A stretch of DNA of 64,000 nt from Synergistaceae bacterium (GCA_018436725.1 JAHDKT010000067.1:49452-113451), one strand, 5' to 3'. Positions 8,076-17,374 are shown, counted from the first letter of the stretch. Numbers and translations are program-made. Notes: generated from the sequence alone by a model not told the origin.

Positions 8076-9482
8076 CTACTGAGCCGCTTTCCTCCGGGCC
8101 TCTTTCTCCCGGTACATCTTCTTGTCGGCGTCCGACATCAGCTCCCCCAGAGAGCGGGGGTTTTCAGGCGTCCACACCGAGATACCGGCGCTCATCACGA
8201 GGTTGTAGGGACGCCGGGCCGAGGCGTTGATTCCATTAAGCGCCCTCTGCAGCCGTTCGAGGATCTCGGTCTCCTTTCCCGCCGCCTCCTGCAATGAGAG
8301 CGCCGCGAACTCGTCCCCGCCGACTCTGGCCAGAATATCGGACGAACGAAACGTCTTGCGGAGAGCTTCCGCAGCCTCCTGAAGCACCTTGTCTCCTTCT
8401 TCGTGACCGAGCGTATCGTTCACCGATTTGAACCCGTCGAGGTCGGCGAAGAAACAGAGGACGCTCGCCCGTTTCTCCGAGGCTTTCCGGAGCAGTTCCT
8501 CGCCGAGGAGCAAAAAACCCCTTCTGTTATGGAGTCCCGTCAGCGCGTCCGTGATCGCCTCGGTCTTCAGCAGCTCCCTCAGGCGGACCATCTCGGTGAT
8601 GTCGCGTATGGTGGCGAACCGAACGAGTTCACCGTCCCAATTGGACGTTGCCACGCGCATATCGCCGACGACCTTGATTCCGTCGGAGCGGGCTATCGTG
8701 ATCTCGCGGTGTCCTTCCCCCTCGACATCGAGGGGAAAAGCGAACGGACGCCCCAGCAGATCGTCCGCCGCACTGTCGAAAAGATTCTCGGCAGCGGGGT
8801 TGGCGTAGTAGATCGTGCCGTTGTCCCCCACGACGACGACGGCATCTCCGGTCGTCTCCATGAGCGTCTGAAAGTTCGCCTGAGCCCTTTTTACATCTTC
8901 GAGGGCATTCCGGTAGTCGCCTCCCAATTTTTCGAGCTGCGTGCTCTGCAGCACCGCCGCTTCGAACGTGGAGAGCAGGAGGTCGATAATCTGGATGCGA
9001 TCCGCCGTGAGACGGTGATACTGCCCCGCGAAGAAAACCTCGACCGTCATCTGCGCCTGACCCGCTTTGCGCAGCTCCAGGTTGGTCAGGATGTGCTCGA
9101 GACGCCGGATCAGATGCTCTCCGTCGTATGGTTTTGTGAGGAAGTTGTCGGCGCCGCACTGCAGTCCCTTGATCACGTCTCTGGGGTCGGAGAGCGAGGT
9201 GAGGAGCACCACGGGCGTTCCCTTCAGCTCTTCCGTGTTCTTCATGCGGCGGCACATCTCGTAGCCGTCCATCTCTGGCATCATCACATCCGAGATCACC
9301 ACGGAGGGCTTTGTCGCGGCGGCGGCCTGCAGCCCCTCTTTCCCGTTACGGGCGACGTGAACAACGTACCCGTTTTCGACAAGAAGGCGCTCCAGGCGTT
9401 TCGCCTGGGTCAGACTATCCTCGACTATGAGGATTTCCGCATTCACTTTCATAACGTCAGTCCCTTCAATCCTACTCGTCAT
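8076..9482 (-). CDS. Response regulator-PAS-diguanylate cyclase (WspR-like output)
   Basis: A 468-residue protein: receiver domain (about 15-130, phosphoacceptor Asp in VVISDVMMPEMDG), a helical linker, a PAS domain (about 205-315, NFQTLMETTGDAVVVVG) and a GGDEF domain (about 320-468). The GGDEF active-site motif is intact (ARVGGDEFAAL). RSSD five residues before it is a canonical RxxD inhibitory site, so it should make c-di-GMP with product feedback. It ends the chemosensory operon, in the position of wspR in Pseudomonas, although WspR lacks the PAS. Start at 9482 (GGAGGG 8 bases upstream) or at 9452 (GAAGGGA upstream); both are plausible. Confidence 0.88.
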   Translation of the reverse strand: MTSRIEGTDVMKVNAEILIVEDSLTQAKRLERLLVENGYVVHVARNGKEGLQAAAATKPSVVISDVMMPEMDGYEMCRRMKNTEELKGTPVVLLTSLSDPRDVIKGLQCGADNFLTKPYDGEHLIRRLEHILTNLELRKAGQAQMTVEVFFAGQYHRLTADRIQIIDLLLSTFEAAVLQSTQLEKLGGDYRNALEDVKRAQANFQTLMETTGDAVVVVGDNGTIYYANPAAENLFDSAADDLLGRPFAFPLDVEGEGHREITIARSDGIKVVGDMRVATSNWDGELVRFATIRDITEMVRLRELLKTEAITDALTGLHNRRGFLLLGEELLRKASEKRASVLCFFADLDGFKSVNDTLGHEEGDKVLQEAAEALRKTFRSSDILARVGGDEFAALSLQEAAGKETEILERLQRALNGINASARRPYNLVMSAGISVWTPENPRSLGELMSDADKKMYREKEARRKAAQ

Positions 9483-9546
9483 GGAGTATTCCCTCCGTTT
9501 GCCCGTATATTTTCTCCGCTGGGAAAAACACCAATCCGCTCGGGAA

Positions 9547-10602
9547 TCACCGCAGATGTTCCAACAAAAGCGACGCGAGCACCGAGGGCGGTCCGATATG
9601 CTCCGCGGCGTCCAGACGTACCGCTTCGCCCGGCATCCCCCAGACGACGGAACTCTCCTTGTCCTGAGCGAACGTCGCCGCTCCCAGATCGCGGAGTCTC
9701 TTCAGCTCCGATGCGCCGTCCCTCCCCATCCCGGAAAAGAGGATGGCGGCCGCGGCCGCACCGTGGACTGCGGCGACGCTCCGGAAGAGCACGGACGCGG
9801 AAGGGCGGACCATGTGTTCCGGGGGGGCTTTCACAAGAGAAAGGAAGCCCCCCTGTCTCAGACACATATGCACTCCGTCCGGAGCGATATATACGGCCCC
9901 GTTCGCCGGCATCTGACCGTTCTGCGCCACCTTCACAGGAAGGGGAGTCACCTTTCCGAGCCACTCCGCCAGTCCGAGCGTAAAGCCGGCGGCAATATGC
10001 TGTACGACAAGAAGAGGACAGGGAAAGTCCCCGGGAAGACGTGCAAGAAACTCGGCTAAAGCCTGCGGCCCGCCCGTTGAAGAGCCTATGGCGACAAGGG
10101 AGATTCTTCTTTGTCTCCCCGCTCTCGCCGGAGCCCCGACTGAGCGACTTGCGGAAGTATCTTCGCTTTGCACGTTTTTTTTTCTCGGGCGAAGACGGCC
10201 CACCTTCGACACTGCGGCTTCGTTCACTGTCTTCAAAAGCTCCGCGGCGTACTCGTCTCCCCCGAAGGAAATATCCGAAGGTTTTGCAAGAATAGCCACG
10301 GCGCCCGCATCCATCGCTTCGAACGTCTTCTCCACTTCTCGAGGATCCCAGCACGAACTGATGATCACTACAGGTACCGGGCGGGCGGACTCCATTATGC
10401 GGCGAGTCGCCTCGAACCCGTCCATGCCCGGCATGTGGATATCCATGGTGATCACGTCGACCTCGTTGTTTTCGAGGAAATGCAACGCCGCTTCTCCGCT
10501 CTCGACGCATCCGATCACGTTCAGCCCCGGATCTCGGGTCAGCATCTGTTTCAACACTCTGCGCAACAACGCCGAATCATCGACTACAAGAACATTCGCC
10601 AT
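9547..10602 (-). CDS. cheB: Chemotaxis response regulator / protein-glutamate methylesterase (WspF-like CheB)
   Basis: A 351-residue protein with an N-terminal receiver (VVDDSALLRR; phosphoacceptor in TMDIHMPGMDG), a linker near residues 130-165 and a C-terminal methylesterase domain. The catalytic triad is visible: Ser in AIGSSTGGPQ, His in VVQHIAAG and Asp in SGMGRDGASE. It removes methyl groups from the receptor encoded three genes upstream and opposes the CheR in the same operon. It lies between the hybrid CheA and the GGDEF regulator, matching the position of wspF. Confidence 0.93.
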   Translation of the reverse strand: MANVLVVDDSALLRRVLKQMLTRDPGLNVIGCVESGEAALHFLENNEVDVITMDIHMPGMDGFEATRRIMESARPVPVVIISSCWDPREVEKTFEAMDAGAVAILAKPSDISFGGDEYAAELLKTVNEAAVSKVGRLRPRKKNVQSEDTSASRSVGAPARAGRQRRISLVAIGSSTGGPQALAEFLARLPGDFPCPLLVVQHIAAGFTLGLAEWLGKVTPLPVKVAQNGQMPANGAVYIAPDGVHMCLRQGGFLSLVKAPPEHMVRPSASVLFRSVAAVHGAAAAAILFSGMGRDGASELKRLRDLGAATFAQDKESSVVWGMPGEAVRLDAAEHIGPPSVLASLLLEHLR

Positions 10603-10631
10603 GCTGAACGCCTTCCTCTCTTGAGTGCATT

Positions 10632-12962
10632 TTACAGAAGACGATGCAGTACATCAAGAAGGTTGCCCTGATCAAAACCGCTTTTCACTATATAGGCGTC
10701 GGCGCCCGCTTCAACGCCCCGTTCTCTGTCTTCTCTGGACTCCAGCGACGTTACCAGCACCACGGGGATTTCGGCCGTCGCCGGGTCGGAACGAATTTTC
10801 GCCGTCAGTTCGAAGCCGTTCATCCGGGGCATCTCCACATTGGAGACCACAACATGGAATGCGGCCTTCGAAAGGAACTCCCATGCCTCCTGCCCGTCCA
10901 CCGCAGTCTGCACGGAGAACCCGGCCGCTGAGAGAATGTTCCGCAGAAGCGTCCGCGAAGTAATGGAATCTTCCGCTATAAGTACATTTTTGCGCGTCTT
11001 TTTCTCCTCGGAGTCGGAAAGGAGGCGACGTCCTCCGCCGCTCCGCTGCACGGAACGGAGAAGATCGTTCGCGTTGAGCACCGGCACGACCTTGCCCGAG
11101 CCGAGCACAGTGGCACCGGAGACGTTTCGTACCCGGACAAGCTGTTTCCCGAGAGATTTGAGAAGAATCTCCTGTTCGTTGAGTACCTTGTCCACCCCGA
11201 AGGCGGCCGAAACACCGCCGGAACCGATCACGACGAGCGGCAGCGTATCGCGAACCCTCGCCCGCTCGGCGGGGGGCGGAAGCTCCAGAATATGCCCGAG
11301 GCGAGTCAGCGCGAGCGGGATACCGTCGAAGGCGACGCTCTCTCTTTGTTCTATGTACTTGATCCGTTCTTTTCCCACTCTGGCCACGCGCTCGACGCTC
11401 GACGAGGGAACGACGAAAAGTCGGCCCCACTCCTCGACTAAAACTCCGCGGAACGTCGCCAGCGTCAGCGGAAGCGAGAGACGGAACGACGTCCCCTTTC
11501 CGAGTTCTGATTCGAGAGCAACGCTCCCTCCGAGAGATTCCACCCCCTCCTGGACGATCGCCATGCCCAGTCCTCGACCCGAAATATCGGTGATGAGCGA
11601 ACTTGTGGAGACGCCTGAGCGAAAGACGAGCATCAACGTCGCATCATCGTCGAGAAGCGCGGCTTCCTCTTTCGAGATCGATCCGGACTTCACCGCGCTC
11701 TCCCGCAGCTTCACCGGATCGATACCTCTGCCGTCGTCCGCGACGAGAAGCTCTACTCGGCTGCCATCCGTCTGCGAGAGGGCGATCGTGACCGTGCCCG
11801 TCGAGAGTTTGCCCGCTGCGCACCGATCCTCGGCCTTTTCCAAGCCGTGATCTACGCAGTTTCGGACGAGGTGGATGAGCGGGTCTTTCAGACCTTCGAG
11901 AATGCGCTTGTCGACTTCGATATCTCCGCCCCGAACGACGACCTCCGCTTCTTTGCCGAGTTCGCGCGAGAGATCCCGGACGATCTTGGGAAAGGTCTGA
12001 AGAAGCGACGAAAACGGAAGCATCAGAACGGTCCTCGCGCCTTCCAGAAGATCCCGTACCAGTCCCCCGGCAGCGCGTTGGTCCGATCGGAGCGATTTCT
12101 CGATGTCCCGTATCTTCTCGTTCACCTTCCGGAGAGAGAACCTTCCTGATTGAAGGAACTCCTGCAGCTTCGGAGAAAGTTTTTCGAAACCTTGGCTCTC
12201 GCGCCGGATGGCGGAGAGAGTTCGCTCCCACTCGCTCCTGAACTCCGCGGCAAGAGAGAGCAGTTCGTGGACATCCTCTATCCGGACGGCCAGCGAGAGA
12301 TTCACCGAGATGAGTTCCTCCGCCTTCAGCAGCAGCGAATCCAGCTTCGAAGCGGCGATGCGCACGGTATCCTGAACAACGGTTCGGGAATGTTCCTCTT
12401 TGCGATGCGGAGGAGCGTCGGAGACGATATGTGGCGAATAAGCATACGGCGCCCCTTGTTCCGAAGGAATCGGAGCGTCGTCTCCCTCTTCCTGCGGAAG
12501 AGCGGCCATCGGCGCGTCGACGCGGGTTACCGGCGGCAGCTTGGCTTTGAGGGGAAAGGGTGCTTTCGACGGTTGGAGCATGCGCTCGATCTCCCGTATC
12601 AACGAGGGTATCGCGCATCCCTCGATCTTTTCCGGAGCGGTGATCATCGCCGACAGCGTATCAGCCGCTCTTTGGAGCACATCGAAATCCCCTCCGGAAA
12701 GGTGAAGAATCCCTTTTTTCATGCCGGAGAAGACGCTCTCCATGACCTGGCATATCGAGGAAACATCCGGCATCTGCACGGCTTGCGCCGCACCCTTAAG
12801 GCTATGCGCCGCCCGAAACACCTCCTCGATGATCTCCGAAGAGCCCGCAGGGCTCTTTTCGAGATCAAGGAGACCGGAGACGATGGTTTGGAGATACTCC
12901 TCCGCTTCCGGTACGAAATCTCTGCGCAGTTCTTCGAGAAACTCCCTCTCCGCCTGATTCAT
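10632..12962 (-). CDS. cheA: Hybrid chemotaxis histidine kinase CheA with C-terminal receiver (WspE-like)
   Basis: A 776-residue kinase. An HPt domain comes first with the phospho-accepting His53 in AAHSLKGAA. A P3 dimerisation region follows near 300, then an HATPase domain with HLVRNCVDHGLE, DDGRGID and GRGLGMAIV boxes, a CheW-like P5 domain and a C-terminal receiver (about 655-776). The receiver keeps its acidic pocket (IAEDS) and Lys (YIVKS), but the phosphoacceptor position is Asn708 (VVSNVEMPRMNG; codon AAT at 10839-10841). The kinase should phosphorylate CheB and the GGDEF regulator, as WspE does. The receiver is probably not phosphorylated itself. Confidence 0.93.
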   Translation of the reverse strand: MNQAEREFLEELRRDFVPEAEEYLQTIVSGLLDLEKSPAGSSEIIEEVFRAAHSLKGAAQAVQMPDVSSICQVMESVFSGMKKGILHLSGGDFDVLQRAADTLSAMITAPEKIEGCAIPSLIREIERMLQPSKAPFPLKAKLPPVTRVDAPMAALPQEEGDDAPIPSEQGAPYAYSPHIVSDAPPHRKEEHSRTVVQDTVRIAASKLDSLLLKAEELISVNLSLAVRIEDVHELLSLAAEFRSEWERTLSAIRRESQGFEKLSPKLQEFLQSGRFSLRKVNEKIRDIEKSLRSDQRAAGGLVRDLLEGARTVLMLPFSSLLQTFPKIVRDLSRELGKEAEVVVRGGDIEVDKRILEGLKDPLIHLVRNCVDHGLEKAEDRCAAGKLSTGTVTIALSQTDGSRVELLVADDGRGIDPVKLRESAVKSGSISKEEAALLDDDATLMLVFRSGVSTSSLITDISGRGLGMAIVQEGVESLGGSVALESELGKGTSFRLSLPLTLATFRGVLVEEWGRLFVVPSSSVERVARVGKERIKYIEQRESVAFDGIPLALTRLGHILELPPPAERARVRDTLPLVVIGSGGVSAAFGVDKVLNEQEILLKSLGKQLVRVRNVSGATVLGSGKVVPVLNANDLLRSVQRSGGGRRLLSDSEEKKTRKNVLIAEDSITSRTLLRNILSAAGFSVQTAVDGQEAWEFLSKAAFHVVVSNVEMPRMNGFELTAKIRSDPATAEIPVVLVTSLESREDRERGVEAGADAYIVKSGFDQGNLLDVLHRLL

Positions 12963-12987
12963 GAGCGCACCTTCGTACCCCGGCGCC

Positions 12988-14667
12988 TCACACCGTGTAC
13001 CGTTCGACCAGACGGGAGAGCTTCTGTCCCATCTCCTTAAGCCCGCCGGAAGCGGTTTCGAGATCCTTCATCCCCGCGACGTTCTGCTCGCCCGCGGCTT
13101 TGATGCTCTCCATGGCCTGGGCTACCTGATCTATCCCGGCAAGCAGCTCGTTGTTCGCCGCCGCTATCTGCGCCGCGGACTGCGCGGATTCGACGAACTT
13201 CTTCGTGATCGCCTGAATGGACTCTCTCGAAGGGATCGCATCCTTCGCGCCTTGGTCCACGGCCTTCGAGCCCTGCTCGATGGCCATAACCGCAGCGCTG
13301 GTCGCCTTCTGAATATCGCGGAGGATGCGTTGCACCTCCTTCGCCGACTGCTTCGACTGCTCGGCAAGGCTCTTGATCTCCTGCGCCACTACGGAGAAGC
13401 CGCGCCCCTGTTCGCCGGCCTTCGCCGCTTCTACGGCCGCGTTCACGGCAAGAAGATTCGACTGCTCGGCGAGATCCTCCACGGTCTCGGTAATCTCTCC
13501 CACCTCCTGGCTCTGTTCGCTGAGGCGAATGATCGTTTCGGCGATCGAGGTCATACGCTCTCCGACGTGCTTCATCCCGTCGAACAGCGCGTCGGTCGCG
13601 GTCTTTCCCTTCTGCACCACCTGCAACCCCTGCTGCGCGCTCTCGGCCACATCTTTGCTCTTTCTGTTGGTCACCTCGGCCGTGGTTCGCACTTCCTCCA
13701 TGGTCGCGGTGGTCTCCACGACCGCGACGGCGGTCTCCTCGGCCCCCGCGGTCACCTCCGACACGGAGGCGGATATCTGGTACGCGGCGGACGCCAGAGC
13801 GACCGTCATCTCCTTCATCGAGGCGATCTGCCCACGCAGGTCCTCGGTCAGGTCCTGAACCGCCAGCGCCAGCGTTCCGATCTCGTCCTTTCGTGAACGG
13901 AACTCCTGCGGCACATTTTCGCGAAGGTCTCCCTCGCGCAGGCGAGAGAGAAACGAGACCGCCGCCGCGATGGGTATGACGATGCTCCGGGAAATCGCCG
14001 CCGTCAAGACGAGCGCGACGAATACGCTCATCACCATCGCGAGAAGGGAGACCATCTCCAGGACTTCGGCGCGCCTCAGGTCGGTTTCAACGAGCAGGTC
14101 GGTCTGCTCGTTGTTGTTGCGGGTCAGATCGTCGAACGTGGCGCCCATGACATCGGAGATGGAAATCATCCGCGTCACGAGATTTCTGTACTCTCTGAAG
14201 AGAACGCCCTTCCTGTCTTCCGCAGCACTCCGGGTGATTTCTTCCAGGAGCTTGTCCATATCCCCGTGGACTGCTCGCCACGCCTGGTACTGTACCTTGA
14301 GAATCTCCAAGAGTTGCCTGCCTTTTTCCATATGCTGCGGAACGGCGAGGAGATTGCCCCAGTGCTCGTCGACGCGCTCCCAGGCTTTTCGACGCCGCTC
14401 CAGAATCTTCCGCACATCCTCGTCGCGGGTGGAGCGGTTCTCTGCGAGAAGTGCATCCAGCGTCTCCGCCCTGACGATCATCCGCTGATAGTTCAATCCC
14501 GCAAGGGCTCGCAAATCGCTAATACGGTTCTTCCCTATGTATTCGATGTCGTCGGAGAGACGCGATATGCCCATCATCCCCGTCAACCCCAGGAGGAGAG
14601 CGATCAGCACGACGGTACCGAAACCAAACCCCAGTTTCTTAGCAATGCTCATGTTTTTCAATCTCAC
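12988..14667 (-). CDS. Methyl-accepting chemotaxis protein (WspA-like)
   Basis: A 559-residue transmembrane receptor. TM1 is near 12-32, followed by a four-helix-bundle-type periplasmic domain of about 160 residues, TM2 near 205-225, HAMP (IPIAAAVSFLSRLREGDL) and a long cytoplasmic coiled coil. The conserved hairpin tip reads LAEQSNLLAVNAAVEAAKAGEQGRGFSVVA. The GTG start at 14667 has GAGGA 7 bases upstream; the ATG at 14652 is the alternative. It is encoded between the two adaptor/CheR genes and cheA, so it is the dedicated input of this system. Confidence 0.92.
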   Translation of the reverse strand: MRLKNMSIAKKLGFGFGTVVLIALLLGLTGMMGISRLSDDIEYIGKNRISDLRALAGLNYQRMIVRAETLDALLAENRSTRDEDVRKILERRRKAWERVDEHWGNLLAVPQHMEKGRQLLEILKVQYQAWRAVHGDMDKLLEEITRSAAEDRKGVLFREYRNLVTRMISISDVMGATFDDLTRNNNEQTDLLVETDLRRAEVLEMVSLLAMVMSVFVALVLTAAISRSIVIPIAAAVSFLSRLREGDLRENVPQEFRSRKDEIGTLALAVQDLTEDLRGQIASMKEMTVALASAAYQISASVSEVTAGAEETAVAVVETTATMEEVRTTAEVTNRKSKDVAESAQQGLQVVQKGKTATDALFDGMKHVGERMTSIAETIIRLSEQSQEVGEITETVEDLAEQSNLLAVNAAVEAAKAGEQGRGFSVVAQEIKSLAEQSKQSAKEVQRILRDIQKATSAAVMAIEQGSKAVDQGAKDAIPSRESIQAITKKFVESAQSAAQIAAANNELLAGIDQVAQAMESIKAAGEQNVAGMKDLETASGGLKEMGQKLSRLVERYTV

Positions 14668-14688
14668 GATGTCGTCCTCCTCGCGGCT

Positions 14689-15234
14689 CTATACTTCTTC
14701 ATCGACGATAATCGATTCATCCCGCAGTATTTTCCCCCCGTCAAGTATCGCCGTGTCCCCGCCTTCCACTCCGAGCAGATAGGCGGCGCGGATACCCGAC
14801 ATCGTTGGGAGCGGGGGATGAATCTCCCGGAGGGAGATCATCCGTATCCCGACGAGCGCGTCGACAAGAATCCCCATCTCCATCTCGCCGGAGCGCAGCA
14901 CGATGACTCTCTCCTCCGGCGCATGCTCCGTCCTCGGTAGATCAAAAAAGTACTTCAGATCCACGATGGAGACGATGCGTCCTCTCAGGTTGATGATCCC
15001 TACCACGAAAGGCGGGGTGCACGGTACGTGCGAGATTTCCTTCAGGGGGAAAACCTCCCCCACATGCACCGAGGCGACGGCGTACCGCTCCGATCCGAGA
15101 CGAAATTCAACCACTTCCAGAAGATCTTCCACCTCAGCTTCCTCGCTCAAGTGTTCACGGGCGAGCTTTTTCGCTCTCTTCCGAAGGATGGCGTCCATGT
15201 GCTCCAGATGCATCGCATCCCAGTTCGCTTCCAT
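14689..15234 (-). CDS. cheW: CheW-type coupling protein with N-terminal extension
   Basis: A 181-residue CheW-domain protein (VEFRLGSERYAVASVHVGEVFPL, FVVGIINLRGRIVSIVDLKYFF, GILVDALVGIRMI) preceded by about 40 charged helical residues. It links the receptor to CheA. I chose the ATG at 15234 because a GGTGA element lies 8 bases upstream. Two in-frame GTG codons at 15244-15249 are alternatives. It is one of two CheW paralogues in the operon, a hallmark of Wsp-type systems. Confidence 0.88.
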   Translation of the reverse strand: MEANWDAMHLEHMDAILRKRAKKLAREHLSEEAEVEDLLEVVEFRLGSERYAVASVHVGEVFPLKEISHVPCTPPFVVGIINLRGRIVSIVDLKYFFDLPRTEHAPEERVIVLRSGEMEMGILVDALVGIRMISLREIHPPLPTMSGIRAAYLLGVEGGDTAILDGGKILRDESIIVDEEV

Positions 15235-15273
15235 TGTCCGTCTCACCACCCTTCATCTGCAAAGACCTCTCCC

Positions 15274-16725
15274 TCAGGTTCTGCGGCGCAGGCCGAGCAC
15301 GGTCTGCAATAGTTCTCCGGCACGAATTCCATCGCCCTCGCGAAGCGACGCGTCGGGAGGAAACGAAGAGAGCAAGGCTTCGGCGTTCCTAAGGTGCCGC
15401 TCCGCTTCGTTTTCCCGGCCTTCCCGCATCGCGAGACTGCCGAGCGAGTAGTGCGCCATCACGAAATCCGGCGCGAGAAATAGGGCGCTTCGCAACAGCG
15501 ATGCAGCTTCCTTCACGTCCCCAGTCTCGGAGCTTATCAAAGCCGCCAGGTACAGCGGCTCCGGCGCCGTTCGGTCCAGCTCTCTCGCTTTCCGCACCCA
15601 CTGGAGCGCCTCATCGTGCCTCCCATTGTCCGCAAGGGTCCGGGCATTATGAAGACATGCGTCGATCGTCTCGGAAAAAATCTCTTCGGAGCGCGGCTCT
15701 TCCGGAAATTCGGCCTCGGTCTCAAGGAGTGCCTCCGCTTCCGGGAACTGCGGTTCTCGGTACGGCTCCTCCGAAACGCAGACGACTGAAACGTCATCCT
15801 CAAGCATAGCTCCGAGAAAGAAATTTTCGCTGAGAAGAGCGTGAGAAAAACTCCTTACCTCCCGCGTCGCCGGATCTTTTCTATAGAGCGTCGCGCCGCC
15901 GCGATGCACGGGAGTGAATTTGGAAGCAAGGAGAGCGGACGATTCGCACGGGGCGACGACAAGCCACCCTTGCGGCGGCAGAAGGGAATAAAACCGTTGA
16001 ACGACGCTCTCGCGCTGCTCCGCGGAAAAGTAAATAAGTACGTTCCGGCAGAAGATCACATCCGGAGGAGAGTCGTCTTTCCACAACCGCCACTCCTCGT
16101 CGGCCAGATTGAGCCCCGAGAAGGAGACCCCTCGGCGGAAGAGCGACTTCACCGACCTGCTCCCGTCGTCGAGGATGTCGAAAAACCTGTCGCGGGTCGC
16201 CTTTTCGATGCCCCTGAAGGACCAGGCGGAGTAGACGCCTCTCCGCGCTTTCTCAAGGACGCGAGGATTGATGTCCGTTCCGAGAATCGAAATATCCCGG
16301 GAAGCGATATCGGGAAGCGTCCGGTGAAGAATGATGGAGAGCGTATACGGTTCTTCGCCCGTGCTGCATCCAGCACACCATATTCGGATTCGTTTCCGGT
16401 TCTCCGCACCAGCCGCAGGCTTCAGTATCAGTTCTTCAAAGGCTTGAAGCGTCTTCGGCTCGCGAAAGAAATACGTCTCTCCCACCGTGAGATACTCCGC
16501 CAGAAGCGAAGCCCTCGAATCCGGAAGTCCTTCCTGCGCCATCTCCCGCACAAGATCCACCGGAGACCGCTGTTCGAGATCGGCAATGGACATCGCCGCA
16601 TTCCAGAGATCCCTGGATCGTTTTTCCGAGAAAACGAGTCCAAGACGCTTCTCCACGATCAGACCGAGCCTCCTGAGTTCCGGCTCCGCCTCCGGCGGTA
16701 TCAAGGTAGGTCGGGGCAGGATCAT
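15274..16725 (-). CDS. cheR: Chemotaxis protein methyltransferase CheR with C-terminal TPR domain (WspC-like)
   Basis: A 483-residue protein. The N-terminal CheR helical domain includes YLTVGETYFFREPKTL and the SAM-binding domain has WCAGCSTGEEPYTLSI, GTDINPRVLEKAR and DVIFCRNVLIYF. An acidic linker follows, then a C-terminal repeat region (about 375-475) with TPR-like units such as GRHDEALQWVRKARELDRTAP and GDVKEAASLLRSALFLAPD. CheR-TPR fusions are typical of Wsp and other alternative chemosensory pathways. The start at 16725 overlaps the upstream cheW stop by 4 bases. Confidence 0.92.
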   Translation of the reverse strand: MILPRPTLIPPEAEPELRRLGLIVEKRLGLVFSEKRSRDLWNAAMSIADLEQRSPVDLVREMAQEGLPDSRASLLAEYLTVGETYFFREPKTLQAFEELILKPAAGAENRKRIRIWCAGCSTGEEPYTLSIILHRTLPDIASRDISILGTDINPRVLEKARRGVYSAWSFRGIEKATRDRFFDILDDGSRSVKSLFRRGVSFSGLNLADEEWRLWKDDSPPDVIFCRNVLIYFSAEQRESVVQRFYSLLPPQGWLVVAPCESSALLASKFTPVHRGGATLYRKDPATREVRSFSHALLSENFFLGAMLEDDVSVVCVSEEPYREPQFPEAEALLETEAEFPEEPRSEEIFSETIDACLHNARTLADNGRHDEALQWVRKARELDRTAPEPLYLAALISSETGDVKEAASLLRSALFLAPDFVMAHYSLGSLAMREGRENEAERHLRNAEALLSSFPPDASLREGDGIRAGELLQTVLGLRRRT

Positions 16726-17231
16726 GAAAGAGCGCCCTCCTCGGCCGCACAGAGACACTCGACGTTTCGGATCTCCGCATCGGTCATAGAGAAAAGAGTT
16801 TCAGCTGTCTGGATACAGACGACACGCTCATCCCCGTTTTCGAGACCGACGATCGCCCCCTTGAAAAGCTCTTCCGGGAAATCCTGGAGAGAAATTATTT
16901 CGGTTGCGAGCGGAAAGACGCCCTCCACCTCTTCAACAAGGAACGCGAAGAGCGCCCCTTCCTCACGGGCGAATGCCCCTCTCCGCCGGACGAAGACGAA
17001 CCGGTCGCTCGGCGCCGTCCTTTTGGCGGGAAGTCCGAAACGCACGCGAAGATCGATCACAGGGACAAGTTTCCCTCCGCAATTGATCACTCCGCGCAAA
17101 AACGACGGCGCATCCGGCAGAGGGGTGATCTCCACTGCCGCAAGTACACGCTCGACCTCCTCCGCGGAAAGAGCAAAGCGTCGTTCGCCAACAACAAACA
17201 CCAGAAAAGGCGTTTCTCTTCTCTCCGCCAT
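16722..17231 (-). CDS. cheW: CheW-type coupling protein (second copy)
   Basis: A 169-residue CheW-domain protein with FLVFVVGERRFALSAEEVERVL, FLRGVINCGGKLVPVIDLRVRFGL and AFLVEEVEGVFPL. It is the first gene of the chemosensory operon, and its stop overlaps the cheR start. The ATG at 17231 begins MAERRETPFLVF; the open frame upstream to 17465 crosses the divergent promoter region and is non-coding. A lone TATAAT on the (-) strand at 17310-17315 may belong to its promoter. Confidence 0.88.
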   Translation of the reverse strand: MAERRETPFLVFVVGERRFALSAEEVERVLAAVEITPLPDAPSFLRGVINCGGKLVPVIDLRVRFGLPAKRTAPSDRFVFVRRRGAFAREEGALFAFLVEEVEGVFPLATEIISLQDFPEELFKGAIVGLENGDERVVCIQTAETLFSMTDAEIRNVECLCAAEEGALS

Positions 17232-17309
17232 CCTCTTCTCACCCGCCTTTCCGCTCTCCGGACGCGGATCGAATCCGGAGATGCCGCGATGCTCGACACA
17301 CCGATTCAA

Positions 17310-17315
17310 ATTATA
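17310..17315 (-). promoter_or_regulatory. Possible -10 box for the chemosensory operon
   Basis: A perfect TATAAT read on the (-) strand lies about 80 bases upstream of the first cheW start. The matching -35 region (TTCCTC or TTTCCT) is poor, so this is weak evidence. Confidence 0.25.
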
Positions 17316-17345
17316 GCAGTCTTTGAGAAAAGGAGGAAAGCGGTC

Positions 17346-17374
17346 TTGACAGGGAAAATCGTGGCGTGTATGCT
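17346..17374 (+). promoter_or_regulatory. Promoter of the amino-acid-binding protein gene
   Basis: TTGACA (17346-17351), a 17-base spacer and TATGCT (17369-17374) lie 70 bases before the ATG. The -35 is perfect and the -10 matches 4 of 6 bases. Confidence 0.6.
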
